DNA of 64,000 nucleotides, from positions 306,196 through 370,195 of the forward strand of contig VWYX01000216.1 of assembly GCA_013396525.1 (NCBI GenBank), written 5' to 3'. Shown here one piece after another: positions 13,421-26,296 of the stretch. The notes beneath the pieces were generated by a model. The model ran no database searches. It saw nothing but the letters and a program-made list of their open reading frames with translations, and was not told where the DNA came from. A program made the translations under genes and the position numbers. The first letter of the stretch is position 1. The number at the start of each line of letters is the position of its first letter. Source of the stretch: Chaetorhynchus papuensis (Eukaryota; Chordata; Aves; Passeriformes; Rhipiduridae).

Positions 13421-16400
13421 TGTCACTGGGAGTCGTCCTTGGAGCCTGCTGCTCGCTGTGCATCTTTTGTGGGTAGAAAATGTACTTGATAAACTATGTT
13501 TTGTCCCGTTTGTTTATTACAGGCATTTCAGAATATTCTGTAAATATTTGTGCCTGACACTGTTGGCTGGCAGGATATTGCTTTTAGCTCTTTAAAGTAC
13601 GATTACAATAACAGTTCTTCGCTCATGTTGCAAGTGAAGATGTTTTTTAGAGGCAAACTAAATCTATTACTCAAGGACCTTTCCCCCCATCCCAGTGTTA
13701 ACACTAGGTTTAGATAAGCAAAAAGAAAATAAATCAGTAATCATCTACTGCAATTTGAAATTCTTAATGGTTAACTTGCAAGTAGAAAGAAAGCAAGGGC
13801 TCAAGGACACTGTGAATTTATGATCCACCAGAGAAACTGGTATTTTATTTTTAAGATGAACTGAGATTTGACTTCCATTATTGCTGATTAAACAAATACC
13901 TTTGACTTGAAAATGAATATGAAAGCCTGTGCGTTATATTCAGTTTAAGGTACTTGTTTCATCTAAGGTTTATCTGGATGCAAACAGCTCAGGAAAGCTA
14001 TATTTAAGGTCATCAGAGCAGAACTGTGGATGTCACTGTGACAGGATTCAGAGTCAAGCTCCAGGCTTGCAGCTGATTTTAAAAATAAACAAGAAGCTTT
14101 TGTAGTGTTTGCAAATTATTTATACTGCTTTTTAAAGGAAAAAATAATCTCAACCTTTGAAGGTTACATCTTAGGTTTAGGCTACCAGGTAGTCATGGCT
14201 TGAGGCAGCACCATCTGTACTAACTCAATTTACCAAATCTGATGTTTCTGTGGTCTGGGAAGCTTAAAAAACCCCAATACCTTAAGTCAGATTTAAAAAT
14301 ATTTACTAAAAAGGGTACAGTTGAAGGCATATTACCAGTGTTACTATTTAAAAACCACAAAGTATGGTTTTACCTCAGAACCTGAAATAATACAGGTTTG
14401 GTTGGAGACTATAATTAGGAAGTGTTTAGCTGTTCTAAGTAATGGAGAGAATAAGCACAGTAGCTTTTCTGGAATTGCGTTATGCTTGCTTCGTATTTTC
14501 TACCTGTAATTGTTGGAGATAGATGATGTGTCACAGTCTGTTGCACAAAGGGGCCCATAATGATGTTTCCATAATTATGTAGAAAGAGCTGTTTAAGATG
14601 ATGCTTTGGAGGAGAAAAGTAACATCCAACACAGGAGTATGTGAGTTTGAATGTGAGGGGGTGAGTGGAGGGGAGAAGGCTTTGCAATTCCTCTTCACGA
14701 GGGCAAGGGAGTTGTATTTCAGGATACAACTGTTTTGTGAGGCCTGGCAATGGAGGTGTAATTCACCAATTTAAAAGTAACAGAGCAAGTGGAATAGTGC
14801 AGCTACATCTTGACACACATTCATTTGTGTCACTAAGCACTAAGAACTGCTGCAGTATCATCAGCTGGCAGAGGAACATCGCTGTAGGTCCTCTGTGGGT
14901 TTTTCTGACTTTGTATTCTGTTGGTAAAATACAAAGCATAGCAGGAAGCTCCTGAGTATTTATTTTTTAAAGTTTGGTGTGAAGCTTTCTGACCATCCAG
15001 AACATGTCAGCACTGCCAGGGTCTCGTCAGCACTTTGTGACCCAGTGTGTCACCTGACACGAGGCCTCTGCCTGATGCAGTGGCTTGCAGGGGTTTCACA
15101 AACTCCCCTGTGATGATTCATGCTTGGACACCATTAACAAGGCAATAAAGCCTAAGAAAGTTTCACAAGATTAGGTCTTTAAAGCCATGAGTGGATGTGT
15201 TTGCAATGACTTTTTTACCTGTTATGTGCAGCAGTTGTTTTGCATAGAGAAACTCTGCTTACTCCTCAGTCCGTGTTGATGTCAGTGAAAAATGTTGGAA
15301 AAACTCTCATCAACCTGGCTAAATCCTGCTGTGTGCTGACATAGCATATCTTTTGGCATAGTATGATGTTGTTGTAGGTGGGATAATTGTGCTGGCAGAA
15401 TAACTCCTCCTATTGGCATGTATTGTATTTCCAGCATAGGTTAGTACAGCATCAGATGTACTTTAAATGACTGTTATTCAGCTTTTTCTTGCTTTGTGCT
15501 TTCTAACTAGTGTTTCCACTATTTACAATGCTAGTGGAGTCTGCCTGTAAATGCTGCTAGATCATTCCCCTTCTCTTGTGCTGAATGGGCTCTATCTTTT
15601 CAACCTGGTGGTTTTTATTTATTTATTTTCAGCAGGACTAGAATAATCTTTTCCATTAATTCTTTCCTCCAAAGACACATCAGTAAGATTTAAATTTTCA
15701 CCTAGGGTATCTGTAAGCAAAGATCTGTGGCTGGTTGGTTTGTCTTTACCTTCCTTTTCTGGTGTTCTCCTTTCATTTTACATAGGTTCAGATGTGAGGT
15801 AAGTTTCATGGTACTTCTGCCATTTCCTGACGCCAGTGGTTTTTCTGGAGGCAGTGAGTTTCCTGTCTGGAAGCTACAGGCAGTGTTTCTGGCAGGATGA
15901 AGTATTTTTGTTTCCCTGGCTAGACCTTTCCCTGTCTTTGTTTTTGTCTCTTTTTCTCTCAGTAGTTCCCTTTTTTTTTTTAATCTTGGGCTGTATTTGA
16001 TATTGCAGCAGTTAATTTAGAACTATCATTACAAAAAACTGACTTGGTGATTTGAAATATATCCATGCAGGATTTTTCAGTTAACATACTGACAGAATAA
16101 ATTAATAGTCAGGCTGGAGGAGAATTGAATGTGTTTTGCTAGGTTTTGACCTAATCTCACCTCTTGAGTGAGCAGGAGTGGTTGGTTAGGCTGGTGCAAC
16201 TCTGTACCTGACCTGAGGGCAGCTTCAAAAGTTGTGGCATCAGCCATAACAGAGTTCAGAAAACTCTGTCATAGTTTCTGTCTGTATCCCCGACTTGCTG
16301 CTGCTAGAATAGACAGGCACGGATTATTCACTCAGTCATCCAAACTTTTCTGAAAGTTTTATATTAAATTATATTTACCAAAATTACTAGTTCTCTGTAA

Positions 16401-18794
16401 AGAGTTATATCAAAGGAGACCAATTCAGGGCAGTTACTCAGTTCTCAAGGGCTGAGATACTGGCAAAGTAAGTTACTGTGAGTTGTCACAGTGACTTGCA
16501 GAAACTGTGACCAAGTTCTTATCTGTCCCCATGGTAAGGTCTCATATAGTCAGCCTAACTTGATGTTGCTGGAAGAATTCAAAACTCTTACTAACTTGGT
16601 CCCCTTTAATTAGTTTACTTTAAAAGTTTTATGCAAAGTATATCTGTTTATATGTGGGGGGGTTTAAAATGGTAAAATAGCACCAAATGTTCGAAAAAGT
16701 AATCCATTAATAGCTTCCAGCATTTCTTAGTTTGAAGCAAAGCTATTTCAAGACCGGTGGGGGGCGGGTGGAAGAGGGGGGAATGTTGGTGTTTGTGAGT
16801 TGTTTTCCTGTATTTTTTTTATTTGTCTCCCCTGCCTCTAAAATAGAGGTTGGTTATGCCAGAGATAAAACAGAACTGGAAGATGCTGCCAGTCAGACAG
16901 TCAGTAATATCTTCCCTCAGCACAAGACAGCAACTCTGGCTCTTGCTGAATTTAAAAATCATTAGGAGCCAGGAACTGCAATCTGTAACCTCTTATATAT
17001 CCCCTCAAGCTGCTGTCGCTGGTATGCTGTTCAAATTCTGTGTGCTCTCTCTGGAACTCCTGGTCATGGTTCCAAATCCCTCTGTTACAGTATTTGTCCC
17101 ACCTTGTATCTTGGTACACTTTATTTGATTTGTTTTTATAGTGGGGCTAACTTGTAAGCCTGCTTGAAAACAAAAGCTTGTCAGAACTCAGTATGTAGCC
17201 ATTACTGTTTGACCAGGCAGAATTACAGACCTGAAATTAAATCTGCTTATTCTGGAAATTTGTTGGTATTGGTTATTTTCATTTTGGAACAGTTTTCTGT
17301 AGAAATGATCTCAGCATTCAGAAGTGTTGCAATGTTTTCCACTTGCAGGATTGGTGACACTGCAGGAAACAAAAACTGTCTTTTGTTATTTCACTGGTGT
17401 ATGTCTTTACTCTGATTATTTTATAATGTACAGTGTGCAATAAAAAGCAACTGCAGGAATGAAAGTATTAATACAGTTAGATTAAACCTTTTTTTTTGGT
17501 ACACAGGCAGAGGCAGCTGGTGCAGTTTTTAAATCCCTTAGTGTTGCTTTCACTTTTCAGACCAGTGGCTAGTCAAATATTTTAGAACATTGCTTGTATG
17601 TCTATATATAGATATGGATACATAAAAATAAATCTCTCCACTGTATTCAGAAGTGAAAATACATGCTCCTCGTTGCACTAAGAGAATACTTTCCAATTAC
17701 TTTTGCAAGAAAAACATTGTCCTAGTGTGAGGATTTTAATGATTAAAGGATTAAAATAGTTAAACGTTTTGGTGACTTTTGTTTTGCTTCCTGTTTGGTT
17801 TTGTTGTGCCTTTTTTTCCCCTCAGTGTTTCCAAGACTTCGGTTTCCTCTTGGCAGAGTTTGGTGTACATTTGTTTGCAGGATGCACCACAGTGCATAGA
17901 AGAAGCTTTTGACACGCAAGTGAGTTCGTGGTGGAACTAAGATTGCTCTGCTGAGTTAGATAAGGGAAAATTGCAAATAGTCTTATTTGCAACAGACACA
18001 GGCCTGCAGATACACGAGTAGAAAGCATCTCTCCACTGAGTTCTTAGCTGTGGTCGACCACTGCACACAGTATACCCAGATTTAATGCTGCTGGTTTGGA
18101 AAATTAACGTTTTTAGAATTTAAGGAATTCTTTCTCTTTTGCCACCAGGCCGAGGGAGGCACTTTGAGTGTACTCTCTTCTTTACAGGCATTATCTGCAA
18201 GAGGAACAGTTGTGCTGGAGTTGCCAATCATTTCTTCAGAGACTTTCAGAATGAGTTGAGCAGCTTGCAAGACTTCCTTTCCTAATAGCAGCTGTCATGG
18301 ACACATGATACAGGATGTATTGCTCATAAATTTCTAAGGAAGAAGCATAACTTTTTTTTTTTAATAACCCATTCAAGATTCTTCTAGCTGTTGGGATTGG
18401 TTTGTCGTGTGCTACATACCACTGAGAATTTTAAAACAACATTGTATATCGGTTCACTTTTGGCAATTCTGTAGGCTTCTCTGTATTTTACATACTGTCA
18501 ATCTTTTGATTTTTGCACCTGATCAGTCTGACTCTCTCAGGCCTTGAGCCCAAGTGGGTTCATAGTCAGTCTGTTTGTGTCATTGTTTTACAAACAATAT
18601 TGCTTTGTTCTGTAAGTGAAAATAGAGTTTCCAGATAATTGACACAGGACTTCAAGGAAAAATAAAGTGCAGTCAGAACAGACTGAGACATGGTAACAGT
18701 GCAGTAGAGATAATTTAATCTCTGTCTCACAAATGCTTTTCTCTTAATTCTTGTATAATAGTATCCATGAATATCAGAGGTTTTTAATAACATT

Positions 18795-19032
18795 GAATCA
18801 TAGAATTATGTGGGCTGCAAGGGACGTTAAAGATAATCTTGCTCCAACCCCTCTGCCCTGCATGGGCAGGGATACCACCCACTAGATGAGGTTGATCAGC
18901 GGGCCCCATCCAACCTGGCCTAGAACACTTCCAGGAATGGGGCATCCACAGCTTCTCTGGGCAACCTGTGCCAGCACCTCACTATCCTTTTGAGTAAAGA
19001 ATTTCTTCCTATCATATAATCTAAATTTCCTC
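18795..19032 (-). mobile_element. CR1 LINE 3'-end fragment
   Basis: On the + strand the block begins with AATCATAGAAT, the reverse complement of the ATTCTATG-type 3' microsatellite that ends CR1 elements. It continues with the characteristic antisense CR1 text: 'tccaaccc..ctgccctgcatgggcaggga', 'ccccatccaacctggcct', 'ggggcatccacagcttctctgggcaacctgt' and 'aagaatttcttcct' (shown in short pieces). It is therefore a 5'-truncated CR1 on the minus strand. It is diverged from the familiar avian consensus and the left (5') limit near 19,030 is fuzzy. It has no coding capacity. Confidence 0.9.
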
Positions 19033-22000
19033 ATAAGAAGTCAGGAGAGACTAATTAATAGACGACCTTCCCTGAAGTAAACTGACTCTGCATTGTAGAA
19101 ACTTTCATATGTTAAAGGAGCTCCTTTTGCTCCTGGAAGACCCCTTATTCCTCACTTGGCACTGGTCTAATGGCCTACATGAGCCAAGCTGGCTTATTTC
19201 AGAGGGTTTGACTTCCTCTCAAATTTGGGATAAGGGCCCTACCCTGTTCTGCTTACTGTGCTGATATGGGCATGCTCCAGATCTTGTCAGCACCTTCACT
19301 GAGCCCACTGTGAGCTCCAGCGTGAAATTAGTGAGTGAATGCTTGGTATGGAACTTGTTGGGAACTCTGCTCCCAGTCTTTTGGATTTACATAAGTTAAA
19401 GAAGTGATATTATTTCACTGCAACTGTTCTTCTGTAGTTTAAAGATGATATGTGAAGTTTAAATCTTCACATGGCAGATTTCTAAAGGTTTTTAGAAACC
19501 TGGGTTAGTTGTGGGTTTGGGAATTCTGTTTTTGAATTTACGGCCTCTGCAACTATCAATAGTCCATTGTAAGCATAAAGAAATGACATGTAATTAGCTA
19601 AATGATCAAGTAATTTTCACTCTGGAAAGGATTTACTACTAGTAAGAGCAACTCCAGTCACTTGTGTAATAAACGTTCTTCATGCTTTAAGAGAAGCATT
19701 CACGTACATGGCTCTTAGAACAAAGCAGGATAGAAAGTAAAAGATATCTTCCTGCAAAAGTGTCTGAAAGGTAAGACTTTCATAAAATGTAAACTACCAT
19801 ATTGGTGCCCTTTTTCGAAGGAAAATAGTCATAATGAAGTAAAATTTACATGAGTATATATTGAAAGTAGTTTTATACAGTTCAGTTTGATTTAAGTGAA
19901 TTATTTATGAGGCTTTGATGACTTTTTTTGCATCCTGTACATCATGCTGTAACAAATCACTGTAAATGTTTGATAAGTATCTGTATGTCTGAGTTTGTGT
20001 TAAAAGCTTGAGAAATCTGATACAAATTTGTTAAGTTTCTTTTGTAGAATTAACTTTTCAGTTTAATCCAAATACTATCAACCCTTTATTTCACCTTTTA
20101 TTAGAAATCAAAGTTAGAAGACATCAAAAATGCCAAACAAATTAAGTTGAAGTATCTTTACAGTCTTTGAAAAATTACATGGAAAATGCTGCTATTCTTG
20201 ATTTTAGTTTATGAAGTGAAATGTTCTGAAGGAGTCATAAAGGTATTCTGCTAATTGTTGCAGTTAAGCATTTCACCTGCACAATATGCATGTGCCTAAC
20301 ACAATATGCTGTATTATGTTACCATTAAAGGATTTTGTTTTTCATCTTAGTGCATATAAAGTTCTGCCAGAACCTTTGTTGTTTCAACATAATTTCCATC
20401 TGTTTTCTTCCAAGTTGCAAAATGTTGGTTCTGCTTGTACTAAATAATCTGTAATAAAACCAAGTAACAGTCCTAATGTGCCCTGACACTGTATGCGTTG
20501 ACATGACTATGGTGAGATGTTTTTAATGGGACACAGTGTTGCAGAAGCACACAGATGTCAAAATTTAAACTTGTCAAAGATGCTTAACTTTTCCAGGCTG
20601 TTCCTCACTCTTTAAAGTAAGCAATGCCAGATGTATACTTGAACCTGAGGCATGTGTAAAGCGAGTAGGGGTATGTTATTTTAGAAATCCTCAGGTGAAA
20701 GTGTTTTATTTTTCCCCCACTTTTAAAAACGGTTGTGGAATGAGCTGACATTTAAAGAATGGCCATTGAAATGAGGTACTTGCTTGCTATTTCAAAATTC
20801 TGTGCATTGGTATTTCATTTAGTAGCTTCAGCTTTTGCATATTTTCGTTTTACATTTTATTCCACTATGTTTATGGTTCTTAGACCGTGGATTAAATGAA
20901 AAGAAAAAATTGTTTTTGATGCTTCTTTTAGATAGTTAGAGATACCTCTATGTTAAGAACATCACAGCTTAGAAATTTAGGATGCTGTGTGATTGACAGG
21001 AGATGCTCATTGGAAGAGGGAGGCAGGAATGATCTGTGATGGTTGAAATTCAAGCTCTGAAGATTTTTTTTTTTTACAGCTCTCTTTAAGCTGGATGAGT
21101 GCATTTCAGAAAGCAGCTAGAGAATATAGATGTTGGGAATTGCAGATGTCAGAAAGGAAGCTATTAGTAGTCAGTTTTAATCAAGAAGTAGCTTTCAGGG
21201 TGCTAACAGAGTTGGCGCTTGGTTAAATTGTTGAAGGAGCAAATGCCTAAGATGAAGAGAGTTTGTTTGGAACAGGAGAAGTCTGGATTTGCCATTTAAG
21301 CACCAATTACATGAGGGAATATTTACAGGGTTTTAGTGAGGATGTAATTACATCTTTGTTTATGGTGAGTTTTCTCCTTTCCTACACAAATGTTTAAGCC
21401 TGCCTTTGTTTTGCAAACATATGTGAAACTGTTTGTCCTGATGGCAGACTCTGATTTTTTGCCCCTGTACACCAGGTTGTGCATGTAATGGAAGAGCATG
21501 CTGAGCTTGTGCCTCTGATGTCTTTGGAGAACAGTTAGCAGCATGAGGGAGCTAGTCTCCCCCAGCAGCTGGCTTATGGAGGTAGGCCTTTGTCACTCTT
21601 CCCTTGCAAAATCAGCAGGGTTATTCTCAGCTGCCCTTAGGGCATTTCCAGAGTGTTTTGAAATTGATGAGAGAAGCAAAGATTGTGCTGTGGAGAGCCA
21701 TATTAGAAGATTCTCGTCACCCCAGTCGCCTCTTGAGTTGAAATCTTCTCCCTTTGCAAGATTATTCCTGTTTTCTTTCCCTCCCCTTCCATTATATGGT
21801 CAGCAATAGCATTTACTTAAAGGAGCACGGTCGAAAAGAACTACTGAAGGACATTAGCTGCATGCTCATTAGGTTTTCCTAGCAAATAGTTTAGGCAGGG
21901 TTGCAGAAGGAACAACAGATAGCAGCTTAATACTGAGCTTTAGGTGAGTTGCAACTGTAAATGTCATTTATGCATCCTCAAATGACAAGGTGTGTTTGTG

Positions 22001-23128
22001 CTGTGGCAATTAGTGTTTTGTGGTAAGTCTGTGGCACGAGCAGAATGCGAAGCATGGCTGGAATTTGGATTTGTGGTAGGGCTTTGGGCATGGCGGGAAG
22101 CCAGAAATATGGTTTTTCTGAAGTCAGTAAGTGCTTTTGAGGAAATGTTGAGAACAGTGGTGAACTTAAATTTTTAGGATTTGCACTCTTTGGTTTTTCT
22201 GTCCCTTTGCTATTGCCCGTATTAGTTTCTTCTGTGTGTTGACAGAGTTTATACTGGTCAGTGAGAGTAATGCAGAACTTGCAAGAATGTTGCCTCAAAA
22301 TCAGATTGTTTTTTATTACCATAGTTTGTGTGTCTCAGCTCATTTCAAGTAGTTGGATTTTGGAGCTTCAGTTTGCACACAGCATATCCCCTTCATGTGG
22401 ACTCATTGTGACTGGAATAATATGGGCATTGTGTTCTCTGGCTGTACAGAATCAAGTATTTTTTTCTTCTTTTTGTGAGCAGAAACATGCAGATGCTGTG
22501 TTGGGTTGGGCAACATGAGAACTGGCCAGTGCTCCAGATTGCACTAGTAAAGCTTTTATGATTTTGTACAGCTCTGATCATTATTAGCATTGTAACATTT
22601 GTCTTCATTTTTTCCTGTAATAAATCATCTGCTGAATCTTTTCACTTCAGCAAAGTCATCTTTGAACGTCACTAGAATGTCAATCCAAAATTACTATATA
22701 AGGAAGAGCATGGCTTTTAATACTAGTTTTATGCTTTTAAATCTAAAGAGCATAATTGATGATTGTCTGAAATAACTGGCAACTTTTCTTTTCAAAAATC
22801 CTGTCAAAGTTTAACTGTTTTTCTTAGAAGAGCAATCTACTATTTTTGAGAGACTGCTTATCAAATTCCATTATGCAAAGAGAGCTATGGGACATACTGG
22901 TCTCTTTTTTTATAGCATGGGAGAATCTTTGTTTATTTAAAAAGAAAAAAAGTACAACTGGTTCATCACCAGAGCTGCTATTTCTTGATTTTGTACATCT
23001 GTTGGAACTGGCAGAAATGCTGTAATACACGTTCTTTCCTCTCCAGAGAAAGGGAGGAGGGGAAGGCTTGTAGTCATAGACTTGGCTGTGTTACTGTGTT
23101 TATTTCCTACCTTTTTCTATTTTATTTT

Positions 23129-23180
23129 TAAAAACAAACAAAAACACAAAAAACCCCACCAAAACAAACAACAACAAATG
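23129..23180. repeat. A-rich low-complexity patch
   Basis: A run of A-rich sequence broken by single C residues and short C runs, ending in a CAA-type repeat. It includes the 16-mer AAAAAACCCCACCAAA, which is also found at 7181-7196. It is probably simple repeat or an eroded poly(A) tail, with no attached element that I can recognise. Confidence 0.6.
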
Positions 23181-25545
23181 ACTTTTTGCCTGAAATGAAT
23201 GCTTTCCTTGCTCTTCATTTTGTTCATGAACTCTCCTGGTTTAGGAGGATGGCACTTTCCTCTGCCCTGGTAGTATATGTGTGGACATACCAATGTTAGT
23301 AACTATCCAATTATAAAAATGCTTTTAAGGTTATTCTTGCACTTCTAAACATATAAATATAATTTATTGTCAGCCATGGGCTGTATCTGTAGTCTGTTTC
23401 AGACATTGTCTACCAGTTGTGTCTATCTATGATATATCCTACCAAGATCCTAGAGGAAAGAATATCTTCTTGTATCAGAATTATGGAGCAGTTTTTTTCA
23501 GTTTCACCTTTTTTTTTAGGTCAGGGAATGTTTTAGTTCATTTAATGAGAAACAGCGGCTGCAAAATTATTACATTTGTTTTGGGAACAGGAGCAGGTAA
23601 AGCATCCAAGATTCCTTTTGACTAGATTTTTTGACTAAAAACGTTCCCTTAGGAGGGAAGGAAGAGTATGTTATGTTCTTGAAATATTTAGACTCTTTAT
23701 TTTAGACTCTGGGAGTAAACTAAGATTTTTTTAATAGGTTCACAGTGGTAAGATTTTCCTTTATTAGAAAAAAAGAAGAAAGCAGTGATAATTCAGCATT
23801 TGAAAAACAGAATGTAGTAGCTTTTTAATTCCAAAAAACCCTCTAGGGGCTCAAAATGTAAAACCTCTTTTTATCAAAACCAGGAGATGTACAGGTTTTT
23901 TTGGTTGGGGTTTTTTTGTGGGGCTGTTTTTCTTTTCCTTTTCTCTCTTGTCTTTTTAATTTTTGTGCTTGAGGAAAGTAGTATTGTTGTGGAGTACTGC
24001 TGTACTGGGTGGTAGTCTAATTTGAGTAGTGGTGTCTTGGCCACCTGCTAGCACGTACCTAACAGCTACCTGTGGTGGTGTGAAGAGGGCCCAGCAGTGG
24101 GTCCTGCTGCATGCACTGCTGTGGTGAGATGGACACCCTGGGGGCTACTGCTGTGTTTCCTCTTTGGAGAGGGAGTCCTGTTTCCGCTGCTGCTCAGCCA
24201 CCCTCTGAAACTTCCCTAGTCTTGACCCAAGCAGCTCAGTGATCCCATTCCGGAGACTGCAGCACGTGTTTGGATTTGTGCCAGTCTCTAACCTGTGTGC
24301 AGACTGCTTAGCTCTTATAAACAGAGGCATTCATCTCTACATTCCTTTGTTTCCACCTTCAGACTTAGTTTTAGTATCCAGTTTCTGATTTTATCTTTTG
24401 GTAAAGTCATAGAAACGCATTCACACCTTTTTGGGGGGTAAGTTGGGAAGCACTGAGGTAAGAAGGGATGCTGGCAGTAGTTGCATGCAGATATGCAACG
24501 CTGGTGCCACATAAGAAATTCCTTCTCATTCTTCTGTTACAGATGCAATTCACCAAAAGTTAAAAAAATTCCTCTTGTACAGTGAAGCTTCCAAGAAGTG
24601 GGAATAGTTGTATGTTTGGGGAGAAGTTAGTGGTTTGGTTGGAGATAGTCTGCTGCTTTTTCCTCTGTCAGAGGAAAATAGGAAGAGTTCTTTCTTTCTC
24701 TTCTCACTCTGCAGTGAGTTAGGCAGCACAGAACAGAAGGAAATCCTTGGTGTCATCTTGTACATAGGTAATAACTGACTTTTGATACGTGATGGGAATC
24801 TGGTTTGGAGGCTTTATTTTTTTTTTCCCAGAAATACATCTAATAAAAAATGTTGTCACCTTAACTGTAGTCTTTGCCATGCCCTTCAACTTCTATATAG
24901 TCAAACAGCGTTGGCTGTCACTCACTCTGCAGCTCTGCTCTCTGAAATATTCAGATGCCTTATGCTATAAATATGCATGCTTCTCTGAGAACCCTCAGAT
25001 TTTGAGAATATCTTGAGCTGTTTAGCCACAGTGATTTAATTTTTGCTGTCAGTCTAAATGGATTCAAAACCCACCGAGAAATCTTTCTCTAATTAACTGT
25101 ATTGGATTTGTACTTGACCTTATCACATGTGCAGAAAATGTAAGGTAGAGAAAACAGAAAAGTTTCCAATGTTGTAAGCCTGTTGCTAAGCTTTAAAGAA
25201 GAACTTGCACATTTACTTAGTTGTCACCCTGAGTTTTGGTAATTTCTACACATGCATAGACACATGCACACACTCCTTAAGGGAGCAGGGGAGTGCAGAT
25301 GCCATTCTCTGCCCTGATTAAGTGTAACAAAGATAGTCCTTGACCAGAAGGAAATTTCAGGCTTGTTAAGATAAGAAGGATGTAAAGGCTAGAAAAAGCT
25401 GACAGAAAGCGATATTGGGTCAGATGGTGAGGAGAAGATGGTTGCAATAGGAATAACAGTTCACTAGAGTGCTGTGACCTTTCAGAACCAATAGTGATGA
25501 TTGTGATTCTAATCCTGCTTTTGTTCATCTCTCGTCCTAACACAG

Positions 25546-25679
25546 GGAGTTCTTCTGAAGAATCCGCTGGAAGCAGATACTTGTGAATTTTCTGCATGAA
25601 GACTCACAAACTGGATTACATAATAATATGCCTGCGTCCTCTGCCTCTGTTTGATCCTTAAAAATGATTAGGATTGTAT
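25546..25679 (+). other. RNF19A: RNF19A 5'UTR part of first coding exon, three uORFs
   Basis: A strong acceptor (pyrimidine tract, then CACAG ending at 25,545) opens the exon 134 bases before the first in-frame ATG. The leader contains three upstream ATGs: 25,596-25,661 (21 codons), 25,628-25,654 (8 codons) and 25,664-25,690 (8 codons). The last overlaps the ATG at 25,680 in another frame. An in-frame TGA at 25,665 closes the main frame upstream. The arrangement should lower initiation at 25,680 and favour later ATGs by leaky scanning or reinitiation. The acceptor position is predicted from sequence only. Confidence 0.65.
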
Positions 25680-26296
25680 ATGAAATTTAACCCCTTTCTG
25701 ATGAGTGACCTAGACATGAGTTTACATCGGCAAATGGGCTCTGATCGGGACCTCCAGTCTTCTGCTTCCTCTGTGAGCTTGCCGTCGGTTAAAAAGGCAC
25801 CAAAGAAAAGAAGAATTTCACTGGGCTCACTTTTTCGGAGAAAAAAAGACACGAAACGCAAATCTAGGGATTTAAATGGAGGTGTTGATGGAATTGCAAG
25901 TATTGAAAGTATTCATTCAGAAATGTGTACAGACAAGAACTCAATTTTCTCCACGTGTACCTCTTCTGATAACGGAACAACCTCTAGCAGCAAACCAAGC
26001 GGAGACTTCATGGAATGCCCCTTGTGTCTTTTGCGGCACTCCAAGGACAGGTTCCCGGAGATAATGACGTGTCACCATAGATCTTGTGTGGATTGCTTGC
26101 GTCAGTATCTCCGGATAGAAATCTCTGAGAGCAGAGTTAATATTAGCTGCCCAGAATGCTCAGAACGCTTTAATCCTCATGATATTCGTTTGATATTAAA
26201 TGATGACATCTTGATGGAAAAATATGAAGAGTTTATGCTTAGGCGATGGCTGGTTGCGGATCCTGATTGTAGGTGGTGCCCAGCTCCAGATTGTGG
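25680..26296 (+). CDS. RNF19A: RNF19A coding exon 1: N-terminus, RING1, start of IBR
   Basis: This exon encodes residues 1-205 plus two bases of codon 206 (GG, joined to A of the next exon). It holds the serine-rich leader, a basic patch (KKAPKKRR, then [12 protein letters not shown]), the whole RING1 finger with the ECPLC and CHHRSCVDC motifs, and the first IBR cysteines ([11 protein letters not shown]). The donor is GG|GTATGT. Reading on into the intron would add a short unrelated tail to a stop at 26,345. Downstream of MSLHRQ the exon is almost identical to mammalian RNF19A as I recall it; upstream of that the sequence is different. Confidence 0.95.

Larger units (their letters stand above)
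13421..25545 (+). other. Putative RNF19A intron 1 (5'UTR intron)
   Basis: No coding exon is supported between the CpG island and the splice acceptor before 25,546. The stretch is AT-rich, contains a reverse-oriented CR1 fragment at about 18.8-19.0 kb, a G-rich tract at 16,759-16,781 and an A-rich low-complexity patch near 23.13-23.18 kb. Its status as an intron depends on the CpG island being the promoter in use. Extra non-coding first exons could be hidden here. Confidence 0.5.
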
